Under the pieces are notes generated by a model that saw only the letters and a list, made by a program, of their open reading frames with translations, did not search any database and was not told the DNA's origin. Shown here piece by piece: positions 43,566-52,121 of a DNA stretch of 64,000 nucleotides; within the stretch, counting starts at the first letter, position 1, and every line of letters starts with the position of its first letter. Both the position numbers and the translations under genes were made by a program. Origin of the DNA: Actinoplanes subtropicus (GTDB taxonomy: Bacteria > Actinomycetota > Actinomycetes > Mycobacteriales > Micromonosporaceae); NCBI RefSeq assembly GCF_000721705.1, contig NZ_JOJL01000020.1, positions 310,001 to 374,000 on the forward strand. Reading direction: 5' to 3'.

Positions 43566-44744
43566 TCAGTGCCGCCACTGCAGCATGGCGGCGGTGGCGT
43601 CGTCGCGCAGCTCACCGTTCTCGTACGCGATGATGGTGTGCACCAGCCGCCGCATGACCTCCGGCGCCGGCGTCCCCCGCCCGATCGTCTCCAGCATGAA
43701 GGCGGCGAGCCGGTCCGGGCCGAAGAGCGCGCCCGTGCCGTCCCGGGCCTCGGTGATCCCGTCGGTGTAGAAGACGATCGTGTCGCCGGGCCGCAAGGCC
43801 AGTTCCGCCACCCGCGGCGCGCGATTCAGCATGTGCCCGAGCCCCAGCGGCAGCGCGGTCGGCGTGGGCAGCGCCGGCCGCAGACCGCCGTCGCGCAGGA
43901 GCAGTTCGGCCGGATGACCGGCGCTGATCCGGTGGTACTCGCCGGTGGCGGTGTCCAGTTCGGCCAGCACCGCGGTGACGAAACTGCCCGGGTACTGCGC
44001 GCGGATCCACTTGTCGATCGAGCGGTACGTGTCGGCGAGCGAAAGCCCGGACCGGCGGGCGTTGCGGTACGTGTTCAGGGTCAGCGTGGTCACCGCGCTG
44101 GCGGCGATCCCGTGGCCGACCGTGTCGAACAGGCCCACGTGCAGCCGGTTCCCGTTCGCCGCGTAGTCGAAGGCGTCGCCGCCGACGTCGTAGCAGGGCT
44201 CGAGCACCGCGGTCAGCACGGTCCCGTCGACCGCGAGCGTCAGCGGCGGCAGCTGGTTCCAGATGATCTCGGCGGCCACCTGCATGGGCAGGCGTCGCCG
44301 GGTGTGCTCGACCGCGTCGCCGTAGAAGCGCCGGCTGGCGATCAGCTCGGCCACCAGCGCGGCGATCAAGTCGAGGTCGCGGCGGTCCGCCTCGGACGGG
44401 TACGCCCGGCGGCGCATCTCCAGCACGCCCAGCCGTTCGGCGCCGTGCAACAGCGGCTGCCAGAGCCGCCCCCCGTCGCCGTCCGCGTCCGCCTGCCACG
44501 TCTCCCGGGCGGTGGTGAACGCCAGGCCGGCCGTCGTGCCCTCGACCGGGATCGCCGCGACCGTGTCCGGCGGGGTGCCGTGCAGCGGGCAGAGGCTCAC
44601 CTGGCCGTAGTCGATGAGCAGCACCCCGGCCGACTCGGCGTCCAGCAGCGGCGCGGCCTGGCTGAGCACCGCGGGCAGGTCCTCGGCCTGGCCGCGGTGG
44701 CGCAGCGCGAGCAGCAGCCGGACGGCCTCCATCGGCGCGAGCAT
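43566..44744 (-). CDS. PP2C/SpoIIE serine phosphatase with GAF-like N-terminus
   Basis: A 392-residue protein from ATG 44744 (MLAPMEAVRLLLALRHRGQA). Residues about 20-165 look like a GAF sensor; the PP2C-SpoIIE domain occupies about 180-390. Metal-binding motifs are intact: YDVGGDAFDYA, FDTVGHGIAASAV, FYTDGITEARDG and LRDDATAAML. Such enzymes dephosphorylate anti-sigma-factor antagonists and so control alternative sigma factors. The longer upstream frame is antisense coding and was not used. It lies 17 bp past the YihY gene, so the two may be co-transcribed. No anti-sigma gene is adjacent. Confidence 0.92.
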   Translation of the reverse strand: MLAPMEAVRLLLALRHRGQAEDLPAVLSQAAPLLDAESAGVLLIDYGQVSLCPLHGTPPDTVAAIPVEGTTAGLAFTTARETWQADADGDGGRLWQPLLHGAERLGVLEMRRRAYPSEADRRDLDLIAALVAELIASRRFYGDAVEHTRRRLPMQVAAEIIWNQLPPLTLAVDGTVLTAVLEPCYDVGGDAFDYAANGNRLHVGLFDTVGHGIAASAVTTLTLNTYRNARRSGLSLADTYRSIDKWIRAQYPGSFVTAVLAELDTATGEYHRISAGHPAELLLRDGGLRPALPTPTALPLGLGHMLNRAPRVAELALRPGDTIVFYTDGITEARDGTGALFGPDRLAAFMLETIGRGTPAPEVMRRLVHTIIAYENGELRDDATAAMLQWRH

Positions 44745-44761
44745 CAGACCATCATCCGGCC

Positions 44762-45778
44762 CTATGGACCGCGCCGCACCCCCCGGCGCTGCTCGGGGCG
44801 CGCCCGTTGCGGCGGTACCGGTCGTCCCGGCTTCCAGCTGTCCTGTTTGGCCGGTCGCCGCACGCCTACCCGCCGCGCCTCCAACTGGGCCGCGAACGCC
44901 AGCCCCAGGAAGATCGCGATGCCGGTGAGGTTCGCCCACAGCAGCAGCGCGATGATCGCGGTCAGCGGTCCGTACGTCGCGCCGAACCCGCCGCTCACCC
45001 GCACGTACGCGGCCAGCAGCAGGCTCGCCGCCCACCACAGCACCGTGGTCACCACCGCGCCGAACAGCAGCCAGGACAGGCCCGGCTGGCGGCGTCGGGG
45101 CGACCACTTGTACAGCAGGCCGACGGCGACCACGATCAGCCCGAGGCTCAGCGGCCAGCGCAGGACGTCCCAGAGCACGTGCAGGTGGCGGGCCCAGTCC
45201 AGGTGCCGCTCGGCCGACTCGTCGAACGCGTGGCCGGCCACCAGCAGCAGGAAGCCGAAGAGCGCGGGCAGCCCGGCGACGAGCGTGAGGATCGCGGCGC
45301 GGGTGTACTTCTCGAGCGCCGGGCGGTCGCGCTCCACGCCGTAGATCCGGTTGGCGCCGCGCTCGATCTGGGCCATCGCCGTGGTCAGTGCGACCAGGCC
45401 GGTGATCAGTCCGAGCGCCAGGGCGAGTTCGCCGGCGTTTCGACTGCGGGCGCTGTCCGCGAGCAGTTCGCGGACGAGCTGCTCGCTCGCGCCCGGGGTG
45501 ATCGCGCCGATCGTGTCGGTGAGCACCTGGCCCGCCGTCCGGGCGCCGAGATCGGCCGCCAGCCCGGCAAAGGCGATCATGAAGGGGACCACGGCCAGGC
45601 AGAGCTGGAAGGCGAACGCGCGGGCGTGGCTGAAGCCGTCGCCGTAGCGGAACCGGATGAACGCGTCGCGCACCAGCGGCCAGCCCCCGTAGCGGCGCAG
45701 GGCGAGCAGGGCGTCGTCGGCGGAGAGTTCGTCCCCGCTCATGTCCCGCGTTTCCGGAACCGGCTCCGTGGAACTCAC
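44762..45778 (-). CDS. YihY/RBN-family membrane protein
   Basis: A protein of about 338 residues with six hydrophobic segments. The conserved opening DAFIRFRYGDGFSHARAFAF is followed by LCLAVVPFMIAFAGLAADLG and SWLLFGAVVTTVLWWAASLL, as in the YihY/virulence factor BrkB family (formerly annotated ribonuclease BN). The start is taken as GTG 45778, which overlaps the stop of the upstream diacylglycerol-kinase gene (GTGA); ATG 45742 is an alternative. The C-terminus is a basic, Pro/Arg-rich tail. The family's role is unsettled; coupling to a lipid kinase suggests an envelope function. Confidence 0.88.
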   Translation of the reverse strand: MSSTEPVPETRDMSGDELSADDALLALRRYGGWPLVRDAFIRFRYGDGFSHARAFAFQLCLAVVPFMIAFAGLAADLGARTAGQVLTDTIGAITPGASEQLVRELLADSARSRNAGELALALGLITGLVALTTAMAQIERGANRIYGVERDRPALEKYTRAAILTLVAGLPALFGFLLLVAGHAFDESAERHLDWARHLHVLWDVLRWPLSLGLIVVAVGLLYKWSPRRRQPGLSWLLFGAVVTTVLWWAASLLLAAYVRVSGGFGATYGPLTAIIALLLWANLTGIAIFLGLAFAAQLEARRVGVRRPAKQDSWKPGRPVPPQRARPEQRRGVRRGP

Positions 45779-46713
45779 GACGAAGCCCGGCGGGCCGCGG
45801 CCTTCACGTCGTACGCCAAATCGGGATCGCTGTCCGGAAGTGGCACGCAGAGCAGAAGCGCCCGGGGCTTGATGGTGATCTTCAGGCTGCGGCCGGGCTC
45901 GATCAGATCGCCGTCGAGCTGGCGCGGCTCGGTGCGGCGGGTGAAGATCTCCACGCGCTCGGCGGTGTACGTCTCCATCAGCGGCACCCGCTCGCGGCGG
46001 CGCAGCACCGCCCAGGCCAGGCCGGCCCAGTGCCCGAGCGTGTTCGGGCTGAGGATGGCCACGTCGAGCTTGCCGTCGGCCGGGTCGGCCTGGCTGAGCA
46101 GGCGCACCCCACCCTGCAGCCGGCCGACGTTGCCGACGATCACGGTGCGCGGGCGGCGCGGCATCGGCGGGCCGCCGTCCAGGACGATCCGGGCGCGCAT
46201 CGGCCGGTCGCGCAAATGCTTGAAACCACCGATCACGTACGCGAGCCAGCCCCACCGTTTCTTCGCCCGTTCCGAGGTGCCGGCCAGCATCTGCGCGTCG
46301 AAGCCCATCCCGGCCATCACCGCGAAGCACTGGTCGCCGGCCACGCCCACGTCGATCCGGCGGCGGCCGCCCTCCAGCGCCACCTGCACGCCGGTCATCG
46401 GATCGCCGTTCATGCCCAGGTTGGCGGCGAGCAGGTTCCCGGTGCCGGCCGGCAGCACGGCCAGCGCCACGTCGGTGCCGGCCAGCGCGGTGACCACGCC
46501 CATCACCGTGCCGTCGCCGCCGCACACGAAGATCAGCTCGGCGCCCGCCTCCTTGGCCTCCCTGGCCTGGCCGCGGCCCGGGTCCTCGGGGGTGGTCTCG
46601 TGCCAGGAGGGTTTCGGCCAGCCCGCCTCGGCCAGGCGCCGCTCGACGTCGGCGCGCAGGTCGGCGGGCGCCTTGGCGGGGTTGACCACGACCGCGCTGC
46701 GGGGACCTGTCAC
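45775..46713 (-). CDS. Diacylglycerol kinase-family lipid kinase
   Basis: A 312-residue protein from GTG 46713 (VTGPRSAVVVNPAKAPADL). The DAGK catalytic signature is intact: FVCGGDGTVMGV (near residues 60-72) and AVLPAGTGNLLAANLG. The C-terminal beta domain (NVGRLQGGVRLLSQADPADG, KLDVAILSP, QLDGDLIEPG) is typical. The enzyme phosphorylates diacylglycerol or a related lipid. It overlaps the start of the YihY gene and is divergent from the DUF1990 gene 54 bp away. A longer frame upstream is not supported. Confidence 0.93.
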   Translation of the reverse strand: MTGPRSAVVVNPAKAPADLRADVERRLAEAGWPKPSWHETTPEDPGRGQAREAKEAGAELIFVCGGDGTVMGVVTALAGTDVALAVLPAGTGNLLAANLGMNGDPMTGVQVALEGGRRRIDVGVAGDQCFAVMAGMGFDAQMLAGTSERAKKRWGWLAYVIGGFKHLRDRPMRARIVLDGGPPMPRRPRTVIVGNVGRLQGGVRLLSQADPADGKLDVAILSPNTLGHWAGLAWAVLRRRERVPLMETYTAERVEIFTRRTEPRQLDGDLIEPGRSLKITIKPRALLLCVPLPDSDPDLAYDVKAAARRASS

Positions 46714-46767
46714 GCCGTCAGTGTGCCCGAGTCCGGGCGTCCCGGCGACCCGGGGAATCATGAATGG

Positions 46768-47265
46768 GTGAGTGAATTGACGTACGCCCCGGTGGGCGCG
46801 ACGCGGACCGGCACGCTGCCGCCCGGTTTCCGGCACCTGTTCTACCGGGCGCCGCTCGGATCGGGCGCCGACCTGTATGAGCGCGCCGGGGACGCCGTGC
46901 TCGGCTTCCGGATGCATCGGGCCACCGGCGCTCGCGTGGTCGCCGCCTCGTCCGCCGTCCCTGGACTACCGCTCACCCTCGGGTTCGGCCCGCTTCGCGT
47001 ACCGTGCGAGGTGATTTGGACCGAAAAATCTGGAAAAAGGACCGGATTTGCGTACGGGACATTGCCCGGTCATCAAGCCTCGGGTGAGGAGGCCTTCATC
47101 GTCGAGCATGACGACCGGGATCGCGTGTGGTTCACCGTTGTCGCGTACAGCCGGCCCGCCCGCACCCTGATGCGGCTGGGCGGCCCGTTCGCGGTCGCCT
47201 TCCAGCACACGTACGCGCGCCTGTGCGGCCGCGCGCTGAAGCGGCTCTGTACCGTGAACGGGTGA
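46768..47265 (+). CDS. DUF1990-family protein
   Basis: A 165-residue protein from GTG 46768 (VSELTYAPVGATRTGTLPPG) with the DUF1990 pattern: an N-terminal Y-x-P-V-G-A-T element, FGPLRVPCEVIWTEKSGKRT, GFAYGTLPGHQASGEEAFIV and a C-terminal basic helix (AFQHTYARLCGRALKRL). The fold is a small beta-rich barrel of unknown function. It is the first gene of a tightly coupled plus-strand series; its stop overlaps the next start (GTGA). Confidence 0.85.
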   Translation: MSELTYAPVGATRTGTLPPGFRHLFYRAPLGSGADLYERAGDAVLGFRMHRATGARVVAASSAVPGLPLTLGFGPLRVPCEVIWTEKSGKRTGFAYGTLPGHQASGEEAFIVEHDDRDRVWFTVVAYSRPARTLMRLGGPFAVAFQHTYARLCGRALKRLCTVNG

Positions 47266-48038
47266 GCGCGACCGCGGTGACCTGGTGGGGCCACAGCACC
47301 GTGTGGCTCGCCGACTCGGGGGCCACCCTGCTCACCGATCCGGTGCTCACCGACCGCGTCGCCCACCTGCGGCGGATGGCCGGCCCGGCTCCGGCGCTGC
47401 CCGGCCCGCCCGACGCCGTACTGCTCTCCCACCTGCACGCCGACCACTTCCACCTCGCCTCGCTCCGGCTGGTGCCGGGCGCCCCCACCCTGATCGTCCC
47501 GCGCGGCGCCAAGGCCTTCGTGGCCAAGACCCTCGGTCCCGCGTATGCGTCCCGCTGCGTCGAGCTGGCCCCCGGCGAAGACACCGCGGTCGGCGCGGTC
47601 CGGGTCCGGGCCGTCCCCGCCGCGCACGACGGCGGCCGCGGCCCGTGGTCCCGCGAGCGCGCCCTGGCGATCGGCTTCGTGATCGAGGGCGCCGCCCGCA
47701 CCTGGTGCGCGGGCGACACCGGTCTCTTCGACGAGATGGGCGAGATCGGCCCGCTCGACCTGGCCCTGATCCCGGTCGGCGGCTGGGGCCCCACCCTCGG
47801 CTCGCACGGCCACCTCGACGCGGCCGACGCCGCCGAGGCGCTGCGCCGGGTCAAGTCCGCCTGGGCCGTCCCGATCCACTACGGCACGCTGTGGCCGATC
47901 GGCATGGCCCGGGTCCGCGCGCAGATGTTCGAGCAGCCCGGCCGCCGCTTCGCCGAGCTGGCCGCGCGGGCCGCCCCCGACGCCCGGGTCCGCGTGCTGG
48001 CGCAGGGCGAGACGCTGACCGTGGGGCGCGGCGCATGA
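47262..48038 (+). CDS. Metallo-beta-lactamase-fold hydrolase (UlaG-like)
   Basis: A 258-residue protein from GTG 47262 (VSATAVTWWGHSTVWLADSG). The metal motif is SHLHADHF (HxHxDH); further ligands are suggested by AAHDGGR, CAGDTGLF and HYGTLWP. The WGHS start is typical of the UlaG/lactonase-like branch, which includes L-ascorbate-6-phosphate lactonases and NAPE-PLD-like enzymes. It overlaps the genes before and after it, so it is co-translated with DUF1990 and DedA proteins. A lipid-related substrate is possible from context only. Confidence 0.9.
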   Translation: MSATAVTWWGHSTVWLADSGATLLTDPVLTDRVAHLRRMAGPAPALPGPPDAVLLSHLHADHFHLASLRLVPGAPTLIVPRGAKAFVAKTLGPAYASRCVELAPGEDTAVGAVRVRAVPAAHDGGRGPWSRERALAIGFVIEGAARTWCAGDTGLFDEMGEIGPLDLALIPVGGWGPTLGSHGHLDAADAAEALRRVKSAWAVPIHYGTLWPIGMARVRAQMFEQPGRRFAELAARAAPDARVRVLAQGETLTVGRGA

Positions 48039-48610
48039 TGTCGTACCTCGGCGCGCTCGCCTGGCTGTTCGCGGTGGTCGCGTTCGGCGCCATCATCCCG
48101 ATCGTCCCCACCGGCGCCGCGGTCAGCGGCGCCGCCGCGCTGGCCTTCCACGAGCACCACCCGATCACGATCGTCCTGGTCGTCCTGTTCGGCGCGGCCG
48201 GCGCGTACTGCGGCGACCTGGTGATGTACGGCATGTGCCGGATCGGCGGCGAGCAGCTGGCCCGCCGCCTGCGCTGGCTGCGCGACGAGGAGCACCTGGG
48301 GTCGGTGAAGGCCCGCCTGGAGAAGTCCCAGATCCCGGTCCTGCTGGTGTCCCGCCTGATCCCGGGCGGCCGGGTGCCGGTGCTGCTCGCGGCGGCGTTC
48401 GTGGGCCTGCCGTGGCGGACGTTCGTGGTCGCCAACCTGCCGGCCTGCGCGCTGTGGTCGGGCGTCTACGCGAGCATCGGGGTCGCGGGCGGCTCGATCT
48501 TCCCGCAGCCGTGGGAGGGCGTGGTCGCCGCCGTGGTCCTGATTCTGGTGGTCAACCAGACCGTCTCCTGGATCACGAAGCGCCGCGCCACGTCGCCCTC
48601 CGAGGCCTGA
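48035..48610 (+). CDS. DedA/SNARE-associated (VTT-domain) membrane protein
   Basis: A 191-residue protein from ATG 48035, overlapping the previous stop (ATGA). It has about five hydrophobic segments and the DedA core: GAAGAYCGDLVMYGMCRIGG, SRLIPGGRVPVLLAAAFVGL and PWRTFVVANLPACALWSGVY. DedA proteins act as lipid scramblases or flippases, for example for undecaprenyl phosphate. Next to a double-PAP2 phosphatase this suggests a role in polyprenyl-phosphate or phospholipid recycling at the membrane. Confidence 0.9.
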   Translation: MMSYLGALAWLFAVVAFGAIIPIVPTGAAVSGAAALAFHEHHPITIVLVVLFGAAGAYCGDLVMYGMCRIGGEQLARRLRWLRDEEHLGSVKARLEKSQIPVLLVSRLIPGGRVPVLLAAAFVGLPWRTFVVANLPACALWSGVYASIGVAGGSIFPQPWEGVVAAVVLILVVNQTVSWITKRRATSPSEA

Positions 48611-48657
48611 CCCGGCGCGCACGATTGAAATCCGGGCAACGCGGGAACCTTCGCGGC

Positions 48658-50193
48658 GTGAACGTCGCCGAGAAGAGAGCCCGCTGGCATTTCGCCGAAC
48701 GCAGTGTGCTGGGCCTGGTCGCGGTGGTCGCCGCCGGGCTGGGCTTCGGCACCCTGCTGCTGCTCGTGCGTTTCCACTGGCGGCCCATGCTGCGCCTCGA
48801 CGCCTCGCTGGCCAACCGCCTCAACGAGCTGGTCGCGCCGCATCCGGCGGCCGTCGCCGCGCTCAAGGCGGTCTCCACGGCCGGCGGCCCGGGCTGGCTG
48901 TGGCCGCTGACCGTCGTGGTGGTCGTGCTGCTGCTGATCCGGCGGCGGACCCGGCTGGCGATCTACCTCGCGGTCACCGGGCTCGGCGCGGCGCTGCTCG
49001 ACCCGTCGCTGAAGGCGCTGGTCGGCCGGGTGCGGCCGGTGGTGGCCGACCCGATCGCGTACGGGCACGGCAACAGCTTCCCGAGTGGGCACACGCTCGG
49101 CTCGACGATCGTCTACGGCGCGCTCACCCTGGTCTTCCTCGCGCTGGTCCGGAACCGGTGGCGGGCCTGGTTCGTCGCGGCGATCGCGCTGCTGGTCCTC
49201 GCGATCGGGCTGAGCCGCATCGCGCTGGGCGTGCACTACCTCTCCGACGTGCTCGCCGGCTGGCTGCTCGGGCTGGCCTGGATCAGCGTCACCGCGTACG
49301 CCTTCCGGGTCTGGCGCCGCGAGATCGGCCGGCGGCCCGCGCCGCTGGAGGAGGGGCTCGAGCCGGAGGCCGCCGCCGACCTGGAGCCCGCGCCGGACGA
49401 GCGGGCGATCCTGCCGCACCCGTGGGCGAAGGGCGCCGAGATCCTGGTCGGCTGGGTGTTCACGTTCGGCGTGCTCTACTTCCTCGGCTACCTGGTCACC
49501 CACCACACGCCGGCCTTCGACGACGCCTTCCCGCGCTGGCTGCAGACGTTCCGCACGCCGCGGCTGGACAGGCTCAGCTGGTACTGGAGCAAGGCCGGCG
49601 ACACCCACGCGATCCTGGCGATCTCGCTGGTCTTCTGCCCGATCGCGCTGGCCGTGTGGCGGCAGTGGCGGCCGGTGCTGTTCGTCGTGCTGGCCATGTT
49701 CGGCGAGCTCACCCTGTTCCTGGCGAGCGCCGCCGCGACCGGCCGCCCGCGCCCGGCCGCCGAGCACCTGGACGGCACGCTGCCCACGTCGTCGTTCCCG
49801 TCCGGGCACATCGCCGCCACGATCTGCCTGTGGACGGCGATCGCGCTGATCGCGTACGGCCGGATCGAGCGCTGGTGGCGCTGGCTCTTCTTCGTCCCGG
49901 TGATCGTGATGCCGGCCGGCGTGGCCATCTCCCGGATGTACCGTGGCATGCACCACCCGACGGACGTGCTCGGCGCGGTCCTGCTCGCCGCGTGCTGGCT
50001 GTCGGTGCTGTGGTGGACGGTCCGCCCGAACGCGGAGGTCACTCACCATGCGACTGCTGACCTGGAACATCCTGAACGGCGGGGGCGACCGGCTGGAGAC
50101 CATCGCCAAGGTGGTCGAGCGGGAGGCGCCCGACCTGCTGGCCCTGCAGGAGCTGCGCGGCTTCGACCGGCGACGCATCGGGATGCTGGCTGA
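48658..50193 (+). CDS. Tandem double PAP2 lipid phosphatase
   Basis: A 511-residue membrane protein made of two PAP2 domains. Domain 1 (about 20-220) has all three motifs: KALVGRVRP, SFPSGH and SRIALGVHYLSD. Domain 2 (about 260-460) has SFPSGH and SRMYRGMHHPTD, but the first motif (AAATGRPRP) lacks the lysine. GTG 48658 begins VNVAEKRARWHF. The last 50 residues (DLEHPERRGRPAGDHRQGGR...) are Arg/Gly-rich and overlap the next gene by 146 bp, so the native stop may have been lost. The family hydrolyses lipid phosphates such as undecaprenyl pyrophosphate or phosphatidate. Confidence 0.9.
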   Translation: MNVAEKRARWHFAERSVLGLVAVVAAGLGFGTLLLLVRFHWRPMLRLDASLANRLNELVAPHPAAVAALKAVSTAGGPGWLWPLTVVVVVLLLIRRRTRLAIYLAVTGLGAALLDPSLKALVGRVRPVVADPIAYGHGNSFPSGHTLGSTIVYGALTLVFLALVRNRWRAWFVAAIALLVLAIGLSRIALGVHYLSDVLAGWLLGLAWISVTAYAFRVWRREIGRRPAPLEEGLEPEAAADLEPAPDERAILPHPWAKGAEILVGWVFTFGVLYFLGYLVTHHTPAFDDAFPRWLQTFRTPRLDRLSWYWSKAGDTHAILAISLVFCPIALAVWRQWRPVLFVVLAMFGELTLFLASAAATGRPRPAAEHLDGTLPTSSFPSGHIAATICLWTAIALIAYGRIERWWRWLFFVPVIVMPAGVAISRMYRGMHHPTDVLGAVLLAACWLSVLWWTVRPNAEVTHHATADLEHPERRGRPAGDHRQGGRAGGARPAGPAGAARLRPATHRDAG

Positions 50194-50761
50194 CTCGCTG
50201 GGCATGACGGCGCACCTCGCGCCGTCGGTCTTCGGGCAGGCCGTCGCGGTGCTGGTGCGCCGGCCACGGCGGATCGAGCGGGCCCGGTCGGTGACCTGGC
50301 GGCTGCACCACGCGGCCGCGGCGGTGCGGGTCGGGCCGCTCACCGTGGTCAGCACCCACCTCGACCCGAGGTCCGCGTACCGGCGGTATCGCGAGGCGAC
50401 CTGGCTGGCGGCCCGGTACCGGCGGCGCGGCCAGGTGCTGATCGCCGGCGACCTGAACTCGTGCAGCCCGGCCGACGATCCCGACCCGGCCGAGGACAGG
50501 TCCGATCCGCGGGCGATCGATGCGCTCGACCGGGCCGGCCTGATCGATCTGTGGCGGCTGGCCGGCATCGGCCCGGGGACGACGGTGCCGACCGGCGGGG
50601 GCGTCGGCGACGCGTTCGGCCCGATGCGCCTCGACTACGTCTTCGGCACCCCGGCGGTGGTTCCGCGGGTGCGCGAGGTCCGGGTCCTGCGCGGCGGCGA
50701 GATCGAGTACGCCTCGGACCACTATCCCGTCGTCGTGGAGCTCATGCCCGGCAACTCGTGA
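50048..50761 (+). CDS. Endonuclease/exonuclease/phosphatase (EEP) family protein
   Basis: A 237-residue protein from ATG 50048 (MRLLTWNILNGGGDRLETIA). EEP motifs are complete: TWNI, LLALQELRG (metal-binding Glu), STHLDPRS, IAGDLNS, RLDYVFG and a final SDHYPVVVEL. The family includes nucleases and phosphodiesterases acting on DNA, lipids or phosphoinositides. It has no signal peptide. The gene starts inside the 3' end of the double-PAP2 gene, an unusually long overlap, and stops 3 bp before the convergent L,D-transpeptidase gene. Confidence 0.9.
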   Translation: MRLLTWNILNGGGDRLETIAKVVEREAPDLLALQELRGFDRRRIGMLADSLGMTAHLAPSVFGQAVAVLVRRPRRIERARSVTWRLHHAAAAVRVGPLTVVSTHLDPRSAYRRYREATWLAARYRRRGQVLIAGDLNSCSPADDPDPAEDRSDPRAIDALDRAGLIDLWRLAGIGPGTTVPTGGGVGDAFGPMRLDYVFGTPAVVPRVREVRVLRGGEIEYASDHYPVVVELMPGNS

Positions 50762-50764
50762 CGG

Positions 50765-52009
50765 TCAGTTGCCGTACTTGTCGTACGAGATCGTCCAGTC
50801 GCCCAGGCCATCGGTGAGCGGCAGCGGTTTCGGGCTGTGGTTGACCTGGACCACGTCGCCGATCATGAAGGTGTGGTAGACCCACTCGGCGTCGGCCTCG
50901 CCCAGGTTGATGCAGCCGTGCGAGATGTTGGCCCGGCCGAGCTGGTGGTTCCACGGCGCCGCGTGCAGGAACTCCCCCGAATACGTGATCCGGGTGCAGA
51001 ACTTCACGTCCTCCGGGTCGTAGTAGAACGGGTTGTTCTTGTCGGTCAGCCCGTAGCTGGCCGAGCTCATGCTGTGCACCATCTCCTTGGACAGCACCAC
51101 GTGCGGGCCGTTCTGCGTCCAGAAGTGGATCTGCTTGCCGTTCGCGATCGTGGTGTAGCCGCCGCGGCCGGTGCTGCAGGCCATGTCGCGCACCATCGCG
51201 CCGTCGACGTAGACCTTGCAGCGGTGCGTGTTGTTGTCGGCGATCGCGATCAGGGACCGGCCGATGGTGAAGCTGGCCGACCGGTTGGCCGAGCCGTAGA
51301 CGCCGTTGCCGAAGTGCGTGCCGAGCCCGTTGACCGACACCTTGATCTTGGTGCCCTTGGCCCAGTACTTCTCCGGCCGCCAGTGCACGGTCGAGTTGGA
51401 GATCCAGTGGAACTTGCCGGCGACCGAGGGAGTCGTCTCGACCTCGATCGCCTTCTCCGCCGCGGCCTTGTCACTGATCGACTTGCTGAACGCGACGATG
51501 ACCGGCTGGCCGACCCCGTACGTACCGCCGGAGTTGAGAACGCTCAGGCCGTTCGCCTGGAACGTGATGTTCGCGATCGATTTCGGCTTCAGCGTGGTGA
51601 AGGTCGACTTCTTCTGCACGGTCGCGCCGGCGCTGTCCTTGATGGACGCGGTCACCGTGTACGTCTTCCCGTACGTCATCGTGTCGGTCGACTTCCACGA
51701 CCCGTCGGACTGCAGCTCGCCGGCAACCTTCTTCGACCCCGCGGCGACCGTCACCGACTGCAGGGTGCCGCCCGCGACGCTGACCTCGACCGGGTCGAGC
51801 GGCGACACGTCGGACTTGCCCGCGGCCGGGCTCACGGTCAGCGTGACCGCGGCGGCGGAGGCGGAGGGCGACCCGGACACGGGGTCGCCGGCGGCGTGCC
51901 ACTCGCTGGCCCCGCTCGCGCCGGTCTTGCCCGCGTGGGAGCAGCCGGCGGCGGCCAGGCCCGCGGCCGTGCCGACAGCACCGAGAATCACCGTGCGTCG
52001 CTGAAGCAT
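50765..52009 (-). CDS. Lipoprotein L,D-transpeptidase (Ig-like plus YkuD)
   Basis: A 414-residue exported protein. The N-terminus has a Tat-like start (QRRTVILGAVG) and a lipobox (LAAAGC). Two Ig-like domains follow (about 50-250). The C-terminal YkuD domain has the catalytic signature HAAPWNHQLGRANISHGCIN, with active Cys in SHGC. These enzymes form 3-3 crosslinks in peptidoglycan and may attach lipoproteins, as in actinobacterial Ldt/LppS proteins. The start is ATG 52009. The next gene upstream encodes a beta-lactamase-like hydrolase on the same strand, so the pair suggests cell-wall remodelling. Confidence 0.93.
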   Translation of the reverse strand: MLQRRTVILGAVGTAAGLAAAGCSHAGKTGASGASEWHAAGDPVSGSPSASAAAVTLTVSPAAGKSDVSPLDPVEVSVAGGTLQSVTVAAGSKKVAGELQSDGSWKSTDTMTYGKTYTVTASIKDSAGATVQKKSTFTTLKPKSIANITFQANGLSVLNSGGTYGVGQPVIVAFSKSISDKAAAEKAIEVETTPSVAGKFHWISNSTVHWRPEKYWAKGTKIKVSVNGLGTHFGNGVYGSANRSASFTIGRSLIAIADNNTHRCKVYVDGAMVRDMACSTGRGGYTTIANGKQIHFWTQNGPHVVLSKEMVHSMSSASYGLTDKNNPFYYDPEDVKFCTRITYSGEFLHAAPWNHQLGRANISHGCINLGEADAEWVYHTFMIGDVVQVNHSPKPLPLTDGLGDWTISYDKYGN

Positions 52010-52121
52010 GACTCACTCAACCGAGGGGTGACGGGCCTCGCGGCCAGGTTGGGTCGATGGAGACTACTACGAATGGAGACGGGGTGAGACCCCAAAAACG
52101 TTGCCAGAAGATTCTTAAGTC

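Noticed and set aside
44745..45107. N-terminal extension of the SpoIIE phosphatase
   Set aside because: The extra residues are Arg/Gly-rich and overlap the YihY coding sequence.
44807..46771. Long plus-strand frame (654 codons)
   Set aside because: It is antisense to the YihY and diacylglycerol-kinase genes.
48466..50568. Long minus-strand frame (700 codons)
   Set aside because: It is antisense to the double-PAP2 and EEP genes and has no recognisable motif.
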